This document shows, piece by piece, positions 8,674-18,369 of a DNA stretch of 64,000 bases. The notes below the pieces were generated by a model. The model was not told the origin of the DNA. It made no database searches and saw only the letters and a list, made by a program, of their open reading frames with translations. Both the position numbers and the translations under genes were made by a program. The stretch's first letter is position 1, and each line of letters starts with the position of its first letter. Source of the stretch: Chitinophaga flava (GTDB lineage Bacteria > Bacteroidota > Bacteroidia > Chitinophagales > Chitinophagaceae); the NCBI RefSeq assembly GCF_003308995.1, contig NZ_QFFJ01000002.1, forward strand, positions 3,658,001-3,722,000. Reading direction: 5' to 3'.

Positions 8674-9189
8674 ATGGCAAAGAAAATCACTTCCCAAAGA
8701 ATTACACCATGTCTGTGGTTTGACAAAGAGGTGGAAGAAGCCGTGAAATTTTATACCGGTATCTTCCCCAACTCATCCATAGGCCGTATTTCCTATTACA
8801 CCAAAGAAGGGTTTGAGATCCATCACATGCCGGAAGGTACTGTTCTCACTGTAGAGTTCACCCTTGACGGGCAGGAGTTCATGGCTCTCAATGGCGGGCC
8901 TTTATTTCGATTCAACGAAGCGGTTTCTTTTGTGGTTAACTGTGAAAACCAGGAAGAGATCGATTATTACTGGGAGAAATTGCGGGTAGGCGGCGACCCT
9001 AAGTCAGAGCAATGTGGATGGCTAAAAGATCAATTCGGCCTCTCCTGGCAGGTGGTACCCGTACAACTGGGAGATATGATGACAGACAAGGATATCAACC
9101 GGGTGAACCGGGTGATGGCTGCTATTTTCAAAATGAAAAAAATGGACCTCCGTGCACTGGAAGAAGCTTACGCCTCTGTCCCTGCCTGA
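8674..9189 (+). CDS. VOC-superfamily protein, PhnB/3-demethylubiquinone-methyltransferase-like
   Basis: 171 residues. The opening RITPCLWFDKEVEEAVKFY and TGIFPNSSIGRI, with EFMALNGGPLFRFNEAVSF and WLKDQFGLSWQVVP, are typical of the 3-dmu-9_3-mt / PhnB branch of the glyoxalase fold. These are small dimeric metal-binding proteins whose substrates are mostly unknown. ATG at 8674 is chosen because the upstream extension needs TTG and adds an unrelated stretch. Its 3' end overlaps the convergent UvrA-like gene by 22 bp. Confidence 0.85.
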   Translation: MAKKITSQRITPCLWFDKEVEEAVKFYTGIFPNSSIGRISYYTKEGFEIHHMPEGTVLTVEFTLDGQEFMALNGGPLFRFNEAVSFVVNCENQEEIDYYWEKLRVGGDPKSEQCGWLKDQFGLSWQVVPVQLGDMMTDKDINRVNRVMAAIFKMKKMDLRALEEAYASVPA

Positions 9190-11459
9190 TAACGGTCATG
9201 GATATACTTTTTCAGAAAGACACCTGTCAGGGACCTATCCCCCTCAAGTATCCCTGCAGGTGTCCCTTCAAACAGGATGCTCCCTCCTTCCTTCCCGGCT
9301 CCCGGCCCCATATCAATGATCCAGTCGGCCTGACAGACTACATCCAGGTTATGTTCTATAACGATCACAGTACTACCGCTGTCTACCAGCCGGTTCAGCA
9401 AACCAATCAAATGGTGCACATCCGACAAGTGAAGACCAGTGGTAGGTTCATCCATCACGTAGATATTACCGCTCTTTTCCAGTTCTGTAGCCAGTTTAAT
9501 ACGTTGCCGCTCTCCGCCGGAAAGGGAATTTAATGGCTGTCCCAGTGAAAGATAATTCAGTCCTACTGCGCTAAGCTGGTTCAATACTTTCAGCACTGCT
9601 GCTTCAGTAAAAAATGTCTGCGCTTCTGCCACGTTCATCTGTAACACTTCATCGATGCTCCGGCCACGCAGCGTGTACCCCAGCACTTCGGGTGTAAAAC
9701 GGCGCCCCTGACATACTTCGCAGGTGGTGGCCACCGTATCCATAAAAGCCAGATCAGTGTAGGTAACGCCCAATCCTTTGCAAGCCGGACAGGCGCCAGC
9801 GGAATTAAAACTGAACAGGCCGGCGCTCACCTGATTCGCACGGGCAAACAGATCCCTTACCATATCTGCTATTCCCGTATAGGTGGCAGGGTTAGAACGT
9901 ATCGACCCGGGCAGGGCATGCTGATTGATACTGATGATATCGGGAAACTGCTGTGCCAGCACTCCATTGATCAGGCTACTTTTGCCGGAGCCGGCCACAC
10001 CGGTAACGACCGTCATCACGCCAAGCGGAATATCCGTACTGACATCTTTGAGGTTATGCAGTTTTGCATGTCTGATGGGCAGCACATCCGTAAAAGGCCT
10101 CAGTGCTTTTTTGAGTTGCGGTTTCTTCCGCAGATATTGTCCGGTAAGGGTATTAGCGGACAACAGGCCCTGAAAACTTCCCTGGTATACGATGGCGCCG
10201 CCTTCTTTTCCGGCGCCGGGCCCCATGTCTATGATATGATCGGCCACTTTGATCACATCGGGGTCGTGTTCTACTACCAGTACGGTGTTGCCTTTGTCAC
10301 GCAGACTTTGCATGAGTGCATTCAGCTGGTGTACATCACGGGGATGCAGGCCGGTACTGGGTTCATCAAAAATATAAGCCATATCACTCAGACTGCTGCC
10401 GAGATGTTTCACCATCTTTACCCGTTGTGATTCTCCACCGGAGAGCGTAGCCGTTTCCCGGTCCAGGCTAAGGTATCCCAGCCCGATACCGGCCAGGTGT
10501 TCCAGTCGTTCTATAATGGCGGCCGTAACGGTATGAGCCTGTGATGTATTGATAGTCCGGACTTCTTCCACCAGATCACTTACCTCCATAGCTGCATATG
10601 CAGCAATATTTTTCCCCTTGATTTTACAGGCCAGCACCTGCTGATTGAGCCTCGCTCCCTGACATTCAGGACAAACACCTTTGGTCACTACCCGCCGCAG
10701 GGCCTGCTGATCTACCCTTTTGGTTTCTTCTTCGTCCTTGCCCAGAAAACGTTTGGTGAACCGGGGGATTACCCCTTCGTATTTGGCCGAAGGCCACCAC
10801 CCCGGCGCCGGATGGGTGGGCCTGATCTCTTCCTGATACAGTAGCAGGTCCCATTCCTGCGGTGTATAATCTTTTAGTTTTTTATTATTGTCGAAATACC
10901 CGGATAAAACAAACCGCTTCCACAGCGCAGTGCCTACGCCAAACAATGGGAACAGGATCGCGCCTTCGTTGAGCGATTTGTTTTTATCAAACAGGCGGTC
11001 GATGTTGATGGTATCTATCGTTCCCAGGCCCTCGCAGCGGGGACACATTCCTTCGGGGTGATTAAAGGAGAAGATATTGGAATACCCGGTAAATGGTTTT
11101 CCTATGCGGGAAAATAGTAAACGAAGCAGGGAATAGATATCTGTCACAGTACCGACCGTAGACCTGGCATTACCTCGGATCTGTTTCTGGTCTATGATGA
11201 TTGCCGGACTAAGGTTTTCGATCATGTCTACCTCCGGCTGGCCATAATGTGGCAGACGGTGACGGACAAAACTGCTGAACATTTCATTCAGCTGCCGCTG
11301 TGCTTCTGCTGCGATAGTATCAAATACCAATGAAGATTTACCGGAGCCTGAAACGCCTGTCAATACTGTAATCTGTTGTTTGGGTATGTTTACGCAGATG
11401 TTTTTCAGGTTGTTTTCCCGTGCTCCCCTGATCTTTATTTCATCCCTGATGACAGCCAT
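9168..11459 (-). CDS. UvrA paralogue lacking the UvrB-binding region (drug-resistance type)
   Basis: 763 residues against about 940 for housekeeping UvrA. Two ABC modules are visible: Walker A GVSGSGKSSLVFD near residue 36, LSGGESQR and FDEPSTGLHPRD in the first half; GVAGSGKSSL, LSGGERQR and MDEPTTGLHLSD in the second. Zinc-binding CxxC pairs remain (CPRCEGLGT, CPECQGARL, CPACKGLGV with CEVCQGRRF). The shortened insert means it probably does not recruit UvrB. Similar short UvrAs, such as DrrC, protect against DNA-binding drugs. It is divergent from a MarR regulator across a 43-bp palindrome, which supports an inducible resistance role. Confidence 0.88.
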   Translation of the reverse strand: MAVIRDEIKIRGARENNLKNICVNIPKQQITVLTGVSGSGKSSLVFDTIAAEAQRQLNEMFSSFVRHRLPHYGQPEVDMIENLSPAIIIDQKQIRGNARSTVGTVTDIYSLLRLLFSRIGKPFTGYSNIFSFNHPEGMCPRCEGLGTIDTINIDRLFDKNKSLNEGAILFPLFGVGTALWKRFVLSGYFDNNKKLKDYTPQEWDLLLYQEEIRPTHPAPGWWPSAKYEGVIPRFTKRFLGKDEEETKRVDQQALRRVVTKGVCPECQGARLNQQVLACKIKGKNIAAYAAMEVSDLVEEVRTINTSQAHTVTAAIIERLEHLAGIGLGYLSLDRETATLSGGESQRVKMVKHLGSSLSDMAYIFDEPSTGLHPRDVHQLNALMQSLRDKGNTVLVVEHDPDVIKVADHIIDMGPGAGKEGGAIVYQGSFQGLLSANTLTGQYLRKKPQLKKALRPFTDVLPIRHAKLHNLKDVSTDIPLGVMTVVTGVAGSGKSSLINGVLAQQFPDIISINQHALPGSIRSNPATYTGIADMVRDLFARANQVSAGLFSFNSAGACPACKGLGVTYTDLAFMDTVATTCEVCQGRRFTPEVLGYTLRGRSIDEVLQMNVAEAQTFFTEAAVLKVLNQLSAVGLNYLSLGQPLNSLSGGERQRIKLATELEKSGNIYVMDEPTTGLHLSDVHHLIGLLNRLVDSGSTVIVIEHNLDVVCQADWIIDMGPGAGKEGGSILFEGTPAGILEGDRSLTGVFLKKYIHDRYQAGTEA

Positions 11460-11502
11460 TTTATATTGATTTATGGGTAAACAAGATGATGGGTTATTTT
11501 TT

Positions 11503-11545
11503 TATTTACTTAACAAAGTTAATGATTAACTTTGTTAAGTAAATA
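11503..11545. promoter_or_regulatory. 43-bp perfect palindrome made of two MarR-type operators
   Basis: Arms of 20 bp (11503-11522 and 11526-11545) flank the centre TGA. Each arm itself contains a 13-bp palindrome: TTAAC-AAA-GTTAA at 11510-11522 and TTAAC-TTT-GTTAA at 11526-11538, centres 16 bp apart. It lies 11 bp before the marR start and 43 bp before the UvrA-like start on the other strand, so one site pair can silence both genes. Confidence 0.8.
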
Positions 11546-11556
11546 TTTTTTTACTG

Positions 11557-11988
11557 ATGAGCACAGAAGCGGAACAATTTGAACAGGCTTACACTGACCT
11601 GCAATGCCTGATCATTGCACAGGTCAATAAATTCAGCACGGAGAAACTGACGGCCACCCAGTTTCTGATACTGGATGTTATCATAAAGCAAGGAGACCGG
11701 ACCACCAGCCAGCTGGCTGATTATTTCCGTATCACAGCCCCGGCCATCTCCCGGCAGATCAGGAAACTAATGAGTGATGGGTTAGTCATACAGAAGCGGG
11801 ATGATACAGACCGCAGAAGTTATTTTAACAGTATCACGCCTAAAGGCAGGAAACTGGTGAATGAGGCTGGTAAACTCAGGAAGACCATGACCACGGAAAT
11901 AAGCAGGATACTGACGGCAGAAGACCGGAAAACATTTATAAGACTCTGTCATCATATCACTTCCCGGATATCTATCGGGAAGTCTTAA
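11557..11988 (+). CDS. MarR-family transcriptional regulator
   Basis: 143 residues. The winged HTH reads LTATQFLILDVIIKQGDRTTSQLADYF then ITAPAISRQIRKLMSDGLV, with the wing DDTDRRSYFNSITPKGRKL, all characteristic of MarR proteins that bind small aromatic or drug ligands. It is divergent from the UvrA paralogue and starts 11 bp after the palindromic double operator, so it should repress itself and the UvrA gene until a ligand is bound. The ligand cannot be inferred. Confidence 0.92.
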   Translation: MSTEAEQFEQAYTDLQCLIIAQVNKFSTEKLTATQFLILDVIIKQGDRTTSQLADYFRITAPAISRQIRKLMSDGLVIQKRDDTDRRSYFNSITPKGRKLVNEAGKLRKTMTTEISRILTAEDRKTFIRLCHHITSRISIGKS

Positions 11989-12066
11989 CAGATCAGTGAA
12001 GGCAATAAACATACAGGCCTTACCCTGGCGGGTAAGCGCATGGCTGTTCCGTCATCTGAAAATGGA

Positions 12067-12756
12067 CTAAACCTCCCCTTTGGTGATCTTTCTGAACACG
12101 ATTATTCTTCGTGTCACAAAGCCCATATGTTCATACAATCGAATAGCCCGTTCATTTGCAACTGACACATGCAACATGGAGGTCACTCCTTCTTCTGCAT
12201 GTTGATGGCATAGCCGTGTGATAAGCTGCTGCGCATATCCTCTACCGGTATATGCAGGATCTGTAACAATGGCACTTAGTTCAGTAAAGCCGCTCATACG
12301 CATCCGTTCTCCTGCCATGGCCACCAGCCGTCCTTCCTGCCAAATACCATAATAGGTGCCCAACAAACGGGTGTCTGGATTATAATAACCCGGCTGCACC
12401 TTATTTACCAGCTCATACATAGCAGTGGCATCATCGGCTGTCAGCATGGTAATATTTACAGGTTCCTTTACAGGAAGCACCACCTGTGACCGCAGTATCA
12501 TTTGCGCACAGGGCAACTCATTTACCACCTGCCAGCCAGCCGGCAGTACGGGCAGCTCCCCGACCAGGTAAAAAGATTCTCCTTCGTTTATCCATGGCTG
12601 TAAGTCTTCCAAAACATTTTGTTCTGCATCTTCACAGGCAATAAAGGAAAGAATCTCCCTCCGGTATCTTTTCACCCGATCCGTTCCCATCGACAAAGGT
12701 GCCTGGCTAGTTGCCAGTGCGTTCCACACCGGATTATCCAATAATATCTCACTCAT
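12067..12756 (-). CDS. GNAT-family N-acetyltransferase
   Basis: 229 residues. The C-terminal half carries the GNAT core: TELSAIVTDPAYTGRGYAQQLITRL is the beta4 / acetyl-CoA pyrophosphate loop (R/Q-x-x-G-x-G/A as GRGYAQ), followed by VSVANERAIRLYEHMGFVTRR, the beta5/alpha4 signature of the FR47 subgroup. The N-terminal 90 residues are a separate poorly conserved module (FYLVGELPVLPAGWQVVNEL). The substrate is unknown. It is convergent with the marR gene, with a small hairpin (CTTACCC/GGGTAAG, 12019-12036) between them. Confidence 0.85.
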   Translation of the reverse strand: MSEILLDNPVWNALATSQAPLSMGTDRVKRYRREILSFIACEDAEQNVLEDLQPWINEGESFYLVGELPVLPAGWQVVNELPCAQMILRSQVVLPVKEPVNITMLTADDATAMYELVNKVQPGYYNPDTRLLGTYYGIWQEGRLVAMAGERMRMSGFTELSAIVTDPAYTGRGYAQQLITRLCHQHAEEGVTSMLHVSVANERAIRLYEHMGFVTRRIIVFRKITKGEV

Positions 12757-13205
12757 AATTATTCAATATAAAGTTTACAAGCTATAAAAAATTTAATAAA
12801 ACCAACAATAACCTGTAAGGTTGATGCTATACATTTTCGTGTTGTCAGCAGCTATCATCACCTTCTTCAGGTAAGATCTTCATTCTAACTTTTCATGATA
12901 TCACCTATCTCCAGACCTAATGCCTGCAAAGTAATTGCAGGAATTTTATCTTTCTGTTAAATGTACATGACAAGCATCTGCTATAAAATGTTTTTTAGTG
13001 AATGACACAACACTTTTAATCTTATTTTTTTATTATATTTACTGTGAGCTTCGCCAACTAGACAAAAACAACAGTTACAATCCTTGAACGGAGCGACCAT
13101 TGAACACAAGACCAAACCCGTAAAAGACATGCTTACCTGCGCCCTTTAGACACATTTGAAACGAACAATGCGACCCTCAAAAAAAACTATTGAAAATCTT
13201 ATTTA
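12757..13205. other. 449-bp AT-rich intergenic region
   Basis: No convincing gene, repeat or RNA was found. It must hold the promoters of the GNAT gene and of the histidine kinase. A run resembling a Bacteroidota -7 element (TATATTTA) lies near 13036, but without a well-placed TTG. Confidence 0.5.
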
Positions 13206-14978
13206 ATGCTAGACATGTACATTCACAACAAAATCCTATCCGGCTTTATCAATTTTTTAGGAAGACCACTATTTGCCGGCACCAAAGACTTCACTTACAA
13301 GGAAGACAAGAGACCTGTCATTCTGGTAAATGCATTAGGACTGCTGATGACCATTTTGGTATTGGGCATCGGATCTTTTTTTTATTCCCTGCATCCCAGC
13401 ATGGTAATTCTACTGCCTATTTTGATTGAGGCGGCTGCTTTTATTTATGTGATCGTTTTAAACCATTTAAAGAAATATTTCAAGGCCAGTCTGGTGATGC
13501 TCATCGCCAACAGTGTTTTTGCGGTGTACTGGAGCACTGTTTTCGGAACGGCCATTCCTATAGATCTGGTGATGGCATTTCTGGCCACGATTGTTTTCCA
13601 CCTGTGCAACACCTTTTTCCTGAGCAAAGAGCGGAAAGTACTGGTATCCTGCCTGATCATCACTGTGACAGCCCTGATACTGGTACAGGTCAATCAGCGG
13701 CAGCGTTTTATTGCTCCACTGGAATTAGCTCCGGACACAGCCTATATCATACATCTAATCACCTCCTCTGCTTTTCTGGCATTGATCATTCTGGTAATGT
13801 CTTCCTATATCGGCAAGATTCATGCGCTGTTGTATTCTGAAAGAAAACTAAAAGATGCCTCTGTTGCCAAAAGTACCTTCCTGCGTGAAACGTACCATGA
13901 GCTCAGAACGCCGCTGAACGCCATTTACGGCATCGCACAACTGCTGCAGCTCAGACGGAATGGCTATAGTGCAGAGGAAAAACGGGAAATCGACGACCTG
14001 TATTCTGCCTGTTATATTGCCCGGAACATCATCAACAATGTGCTGGACATGTCGCGTATTGATGCAGGCAGATTTAATACTGTTACCAAAGAATCCCTTA
14101 ACCTGAAGGAATGTGTAGGACATTGCACTGCCATCAATCAGTATATCGCACTTTCCAGGGGTATTACCATCCGGGAAAGTTTTGATGAACAATTACCGGC
14201 TATCATCAGCAGTGATAAGATCATCCTCACCAAGATCATCAACAACCTGCTGTCTAATGCAGTGAAGTTTGCTACAGGCAATAGCTGCGTAGAAATCCGA
14301 TGTCAGCGCGAGCAGCATCAGGTAATATTCAGAGTGATCAACCAGGGCAGCATTAACTATGAAAAAGCCGCTCAGATTTTTGAGGCTTTTGTATCTGAGC
14401 GTAACCAGATTACCGAAGGCACAGGGCTGGGGCTCTCCATCACCAAACACCTTGTAGAGTTGCTGGGCGGACAGATATTTATTGAGCCGGATGAAAAAAA
14501 TACCCACACCATCATTGCTTTCACGCTACCCCTGGAAGCCGCCAGAGGCAAAAGCAGCACAGCCAGCAAACAGCACTATCGCAGAAATGTATTTCCTGGC
14601 GCCACTGCGCTGGTGATTGAAGATGACCCCATCAGCAGTTCGCTGCTCACCAAGATACTCTCGCATATGGGCCTTACCGCTACCCTGTGCCATACAGGTG
14701 AGGAAGCTATGGAGCTGATACAAATAGAAAGACCCGATGTGATCATCTCAGATCTGCATATGTCCAATATGAGCGGGAAGGAACTGCTCCAGCATTTACG
14801 CAGTCACCCTCTCTTCAAAGATATTCCGGTGCTGATCGTATCCGGAGATGCATTTACTTCCGTAAAGGAAGACATTCTAAGAGCAGGTGCCAATGCCTAT
14901 ATTTCCAAGCCGGTACATTTTAATGAGTTGTATCTGGCCTTGTCCAGGCACCTGCCTCAGTTTCAGGCGCAGGCGTAA
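13206..14978 (+). CDS. Hybrid histidine kinase with C-terminal receiver domain
   Basis: 590 residues. Five or six membrane helices fill about residues 38-205 without a sizeable periplasmic loop. A HisKA domain (TYHELRTPLNAI, phospho-acceptor His231) and a HATPase_c domain (N box LTKIINNLLSNAVKF at 342-355, G box GTGLGLSI near 405-412) follow. The receiver domain from about residue 465 has acidic residues EDD (472-474), phospho-acceptor Asp516 and Lys in YISKPVHF. No output domain is present, so it presumably passes phosphate to another protein. No HPt or regulator gene is adjacent. A second ATG three codons later (13215) is possible. Confidence 0.9.
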   Translation: MLDMYIHNKILSGFINFLGRPLFAGTKDFTYKEDKRPVILVNALGLLMTILVLGIGSFFYSLHPSMVILLPILIEAAAFIYVIVLNHLKKYFKASLVMLIANSVFAVYWSTVFGTAIPIDLVMAFLATIVFHLCNTFFLSKERKVLVSCLIITVTALILVQVNQRQRFIAPLELAPDTAYIIHLITSSAFLALIILVMSSYIGKIHALLYSERKLKDASVAKSTFLRETYHELRTPLNAIYGIAQLLQLRRNGYSAEEKREIDDLYSACYIARNIINNVLDMSRIDAGRFNTVTKESLNLKECVGHCTAINQYIALSRGITIRESFDEQLPAIISSDKIILTKIINNLLSNAVKFATGNSCVEIRCQREQHQVIFRVINQGSINYEKAAQIFEAFVSERNQITEGTGLGLSITKHLVELLGGQIFIEPDEKNTHTIIAFTLPLEAARGKSSTASKQHYRRNVFPGATALVIEDDPISSSLLTKILSHMGLTATLCHTGEEAMELIQIERPDVIISDLHMSNMSGKELLQHLRSHPLFKDIPVLIVSGDAFTSVKEDILRAGANAYISKPVHFNELYLALSRHLPQFQAQA

Positions 14979-15209
14979 TATCTGCTGTTATTGTTTGTTT
15001 GCACCCTGTTAGTTGTTAATCTCCGGATTTATTTGCGGCGCCATCCTGTGCACCGCGCACGTGTATTTATTTCATCGGGCAGGTCCTGACTCATGGATAT
15101 TATCGCCTGATCAAAAATTTGCAAATTCTTTCCATTAATTTCGTATTTTCTTGCGCCCTAATATGGGCTATGGATACGAGCATATATTTGTTGTACTAAA
15201 TACATTACT

Positions 15210-16535
15210 ATGAAAACAGGATTAGCGCTGACATTGTCAGACAGCAAGCCTTTAAAGAAGTTAGGCCTGTTCCTTTTGCTTCCGTCTGTCGTGCTGGCTC
15301 TTCACAGTTGCCATAACAACGCTCAGCAGCCATCAGCCGGACTGACAGCAGACAGCGGCAACGTAGGACTGCAACTCCCCGAAGGCTTTGGCGCCCTGCG
15401 GTTTGCCGACAGTACCGGTAACGCCAGACATCTGGCCGTCAACAAAAACGGGGTGGTATTTGTGAAACTGGAATCACCGGTGAGAGGAAACGGCATCGTA
15501 GTGCTGACTGATAAAAACGGAGATGGCCGTGCAGACGAGCATAGCGGCTTCGCTACATATGGTGGTACCGGCATAGCCATTAAAGATGGCTATCTATATG
15601 CCTCTTCCAACACCAGCGTATTTCGCTACAAACTCAACGACAAGCTGGAAGTAGCAGACCCTCAGCATCCTGACACACTGGTGAGTGGCCTGATAGACCG
15701 CGGTCAGCACAATTCCAAATCCATTGCGCTGGATAATAACGGTAACCTCTATGTGAATATCGGTGCACCCTCCAATGTATGCCAGGAAAAAGACCGTACC
15801 AAAGGCTCTCCCGGTATGCAGCCCTGTCCTTTACTGGACTCCGCTGGCGGCATCTGGGTTTTTAAAGCCAACGAGCTGCATCAAGGTTATCATAACGGCA
15901 AACGCTATGCTACCGGCCTTAGAAACGTGGTGGGCCTTGACTGGAACCAGGCTACCAACGCGCTGTACGTGATGCAGCATGGCCGCGACAACCTGCATGA
16001 TTTCTTCCCGGAACTGTATGATGCCAAAACATCAGCAGAGCTGCCTGCAGAAACCATGTACAAACTGCATGAAGGTTCCAACTGCGGATGGCCTTATATC
16101 TACTACGATCAGTTCCAGCAGAAAAAAATCATTTCTCCGGAATATGGCGGCGACGGCAAAAAAGCCGTTACCGATAAATACGATGACCCTGTCGTAACTT
16201 TCCCTGGCCACCTGGCTCCTAACGGGCTGTTGTTCTACACTGGCAACATGTTCCCTGAAAGATACAAGAACGGCGCGTTCATCGCCTTCCATGGCTCCTG
16301 GAACAGAGCTCCTGAACCACAACAGGGATTCTTCGTTGCTTTTGTGCCTTTCCAGAATGGTGTTCCTTCCGGTAAATGGGAAGTTTTCGCTAAAGGATTT
16401 GCCGGCAAAGAAAATATTGCAGCTCCTGGCGATGCTGCACACCGCCCCTGCGGCCTTGCCCAAGGTCCTGATGGCTCCCTCTACGTGTCTGACGACAAGA
16501 TAGGTACCATCTATCGTATTATCTACAAAAAATAA
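15210..16535 (+). CDS. L-sorbosone dehydrogenase-like six-bladed beta-propeller lipoprotein
   Basis: 441 residues. A long N-terminal signal ends near residue 34 (VVLALHSC), suggesting a lipoprotein. The body matches the sorbosone dehydrogenase / PQQ-sugar dehydrogenase propeller: LPEGFGALRFADSTGNARHL, HNSKSIALDNNGNLYVNIG, ATGLRNVVGLDWNQ, HEGSNCGWPYIYYD, HLAPNGLLFYTG, AFIAFHGSWNR and HRPCGLAQGPDGSLYVSDD. Members oxidise sugars with bound PQQ, but in Bacteroidota the cofactor is untested. It stands alone and ends in a strong terminator. Confidence 0.85.
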   Translation: MKTGLALTLSDSKPLKKLGLFLLLPSVVLALHSCHNNAQQPSAGLTADSGNVGLQLPEGFGALRFADSTGNARHLAVNKNGVVFVKLESPVRGNGIVVLTDKNGDGRADEHSGFATYGGTGIAIKDGYLYASSNTSVFRYKLNDKLEVADPQHPDTLVSGLIDRGQHNSKSIALDNNGNLYVNIGAPSNVCQEKDRTKGSPGMQPCPLLDSAGGIWVFKANELHQGYHNGKRYATGLRNVVGLDWNQATNALYVMQHGRDNLHDFFPELYDAKTSAELPAETMYKLHEGSNCGWPYIYYDQFQQKKIISPEYGGDGKKAVTDKYDDPVVTFPGHLAPNGLLFYTGNMFPERYKNGAFIAFHGSWNRAPEPQQGFFVAFVPFQNGVPSGKWEVFAKGFAGKENIAAPGDAAHRPCGLAQGPDGSLYVSDDKIGTIYRIIYKK

Positions 16536-16543
16536 TTACCGGT

Positions 16544-16597
16544 ATAAATGAAGAAGCCCCCAAAAGACGCAATGCTTTTGGGGGCTTCTTCATTTAT
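16544..16597. terminator. Long perfect bidirectional terminator hairpin
   Basis: Two perfectly complementary 23-nt arms (16544-16566 and 16575-16597), with core GAAGCCCCCAAAAG, enclose the 8-nt loop ACGCAATG. It starts 9 bp after the propeller gene and is A/T-flanked on both sides. Confidence 0.88.
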
Positions 16598-16694
16598 ATA
16601 TGTCAGTATCATCCGTTATCGTTTCATTGTTGCCTTCCGGCCGGGGAACTGATTTTATCGTTTATTCACTATACGTTATACCTATATTTTGCGC

Positions 16695-17675
16695 CTAGCG
16701 GGTAAATAAGCTTATTTTATGCTCTTTAGTGAGCACGGCCACTGTATCCAGCTCTTTGCTGTAGGCAATCTGCTGCGATTCAATATGATGGATGATGGAT
16801 GAAGCCTGTTCGCTGGTAGGAACTCCTTCTAACTGGTCAGTGATTTCGCCGGTCCTGTAGTTAATGACTTTAGGAAAACGGAAAAGGTCCCAGGCATAGG
16901 TTTCATCGATTGGGAATAGGTTACCGAAAGGCCCATTCACCCTCACTATTGCTGACAAACTGCCGGTAGTGAGGTTCCATATAGCCAGCTGGCCTGGCAG
17001 CAACAGCGCAGATTCTTCATCATCATACAGGTCTGCACCATCAGTAGCGCCAATCAGCACTTCATGGTTGCTGATGAACCCGGCGGTATTGATTTCTACA
17101 GTCACATCCGGACGCAGGGAACAGGAGTCCAGCAGCAATGGATTTTCTATACAGGAAGGAATATGATAGGCCACCACCATATCCATTGGCTGCCATACCC
17201 AGCCCTTGCTGATGAGCCATTTATTGTCGGGGCTGACTTCCAGGCGGGAGTGAAAAAAATCGGCGGGCGTACGGCCGGCGATGCTGGTAATAACCTCCCC
17301 TGTTTCCACATCTTCAAAATCCAGCTGACAATATACTTGCGGGCAATGTGCCAGGTAAGTTCTTCCGTTCTCTGCTATCAGAAAAACAGCCGGATACTCG
17401 TATGTTTCCGCATGATAATAAGAACGGTTGATCTCTCTCAGCAATTCACCGTTTTTGAGTAACAGTCCTTTGGTGCCGAGTTTGGTATACAGCAAAGCAT
17501 ATTGTCCGTCTGCCGAAGTGATAGCTGCATCAAAGTTGTAGGCATAGTGGAGGCTGACGCCTGGTTGTTTCTTTTCCGAAGAATAGATCTGTCCTCCCAG
17601 GGCCCAGTCTACCAGGTCGTGCTTACGCCAGGAAATTGTTTGCGTATAGGCTTGTTCGATAGTCTGCTGTTGCAT
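16695..17675 (-). CDS. WD40-like beta-propeller protein of unknown function
   Basis: 326 residues without a signal peptide. Repeated strand patterns such as ITSADGQYALLYTKLGTKGLLL, VSPDNKWLISKGWVWQP, GQLAIWNLTTGSLSAIVRV and TVAVLTKEHKISLFTR indicate a cytoplasmic propeller, where each blade ends in a W/Y-x-rich strand. No catalytic motif is evident; such proteins often serve as scaffolds or immunity-like factors. It is convergent with the sorbosone-dehydrogenase-like gene across the long terminator, and 39 bp downstream of the RclC-like gene. Confidence 0.65.
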   Translation of the reverse strand: MQQQTIEQAYTQTISWRKHDLVDWALGGQIYSSEKKQPGVSLHYAYNFDAAITSADGQYALLYTKLGTKGLLLKNGELLREINRSYYHAETYEYPAVFLIAENGRTYLAHCPQVYCQLDFEDVETGEVITSIAGRTPADFFHSRLEVSPDNKWLISKGWVWQPMDMVVAYHIPSCIENPLLLDSCSLRPDVTVEINTAGFISNHEVLIGATDGADLYDDEESALLLPGQLAIWNLTTGSLSAIVRVNGPFGNLFPIDETYAWDLFRFPKVINYRTGEITDQLEGVPTSEQASSIIHHIESQQIAYSKELDTVAVLTKEHKISLFTR

Positions 17676-17714
17676 ATGCTATGGCTGTTTTACCAACGTC
17701 AAAGATACCTAAAA

Positions 17715-18284
17715 CTAAGCAGCCTTCCTGCGTTGCAGATAAATAGCGGCAGACTCACTCATGGTGATCAGCGCACCACCCAGGATAACAATATCTTTCA
17801 CTACCAGCCTGCCACGACCTGAGAGGTAAGGGAATCCCCACTGATGATCTGTAAGATGCGGCACCCAGGATTCAGGTGTAGTAATCAGAAACGATAATGT
17901 GCCCAGTGTCATCACAAATACAAGACCGCTACCCACCATACTGGCCAGTGGCGCCACTTTATACAGGGCTACCAATACGCCGAGTATGATCAGAAAGATA
18001 CCGAGACCATAGGAAAAACCGTAAGTATTATTAGCCTCATGCCATTGATGGTTAGCCGTTATCAGTTCTCCTTCCTTGTTCATATGGCTTTTGTACTCTT
18101 CCGGGTGATCATAGAAAAAGGACATAAAGGGGCTGTTGGCCACAAAGGGCACGATACCATCTGCTTCATAAGTAAAAAATTTCAGGCCGCCGATCCAGAG
18201 GAAGACCAGCACAATACCGTATCGGATAGCTTTTTTACCCAGCAGGTCAAGATTTGCGATGGCGTTCAGTAGCTTGTTTTTCAT
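17715..18284 (-). CDS. YkgB/RclC-family (DUF417) membrane protein
   Basis: 189 residues with four membrane helices. The family signature RYGIVLVFLWIGGLKFFTYEADGI and PFVANSPFMSFFY is clear, followed by LGIFLIILGVLVALY, VMTLGTLSFLITTPESWVP and GRGRLVVKDIVILGGAL. The E. coli homologue RclC belongs to the reactive-chlorine resistance operon. It lies 85 bp downstream of an AraC gene on the same strand, and an AhpD-like gene is divergent from that regulator, so a redox-stress role is likely but inferred. Confidence 0.9.
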   Translation of the reverse strand: MKNKLLNAIANLDLLGKKAIRYGIVLVFLWIGGLKFFTYEADGIVPFVANSPFMSFFYDHPEEYKSHMNKEGELITANHQWHEANNTYGFSYGLGIFLIILGVLVALYKVAPLASMVGSGLVFVMTLGTLSFLITTPESWVPHLTDHQWGFPYLSGRGRLVVKDIVILGGALITMSESAAIYLQRRKAA

Positions 18285-18369
18285 GTTCTTTCATTTGTGT
18301 GTGACCGTCAATATTGACTACACAAATGTAGATCAGCCGCATAGGGCAGACCATGGAAGGAACAGGCTA

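Noticed and set aside
11949..11984. Hairpin ACTTCCCG/CGGGAAGT at the end of marR as a terminator
   Set aside because: The dyad lies wholly within coding sequence before the stop and has no T-tract on either strand.
14979..15209. Consensus promoter for the sorbosone-dehydrogenase-like gene
   Set aside because: TTG at 15119 and TATTTTCTTG at 15144 resemble the consensus, but the spacer and the -7 sequence deviate too far to call.
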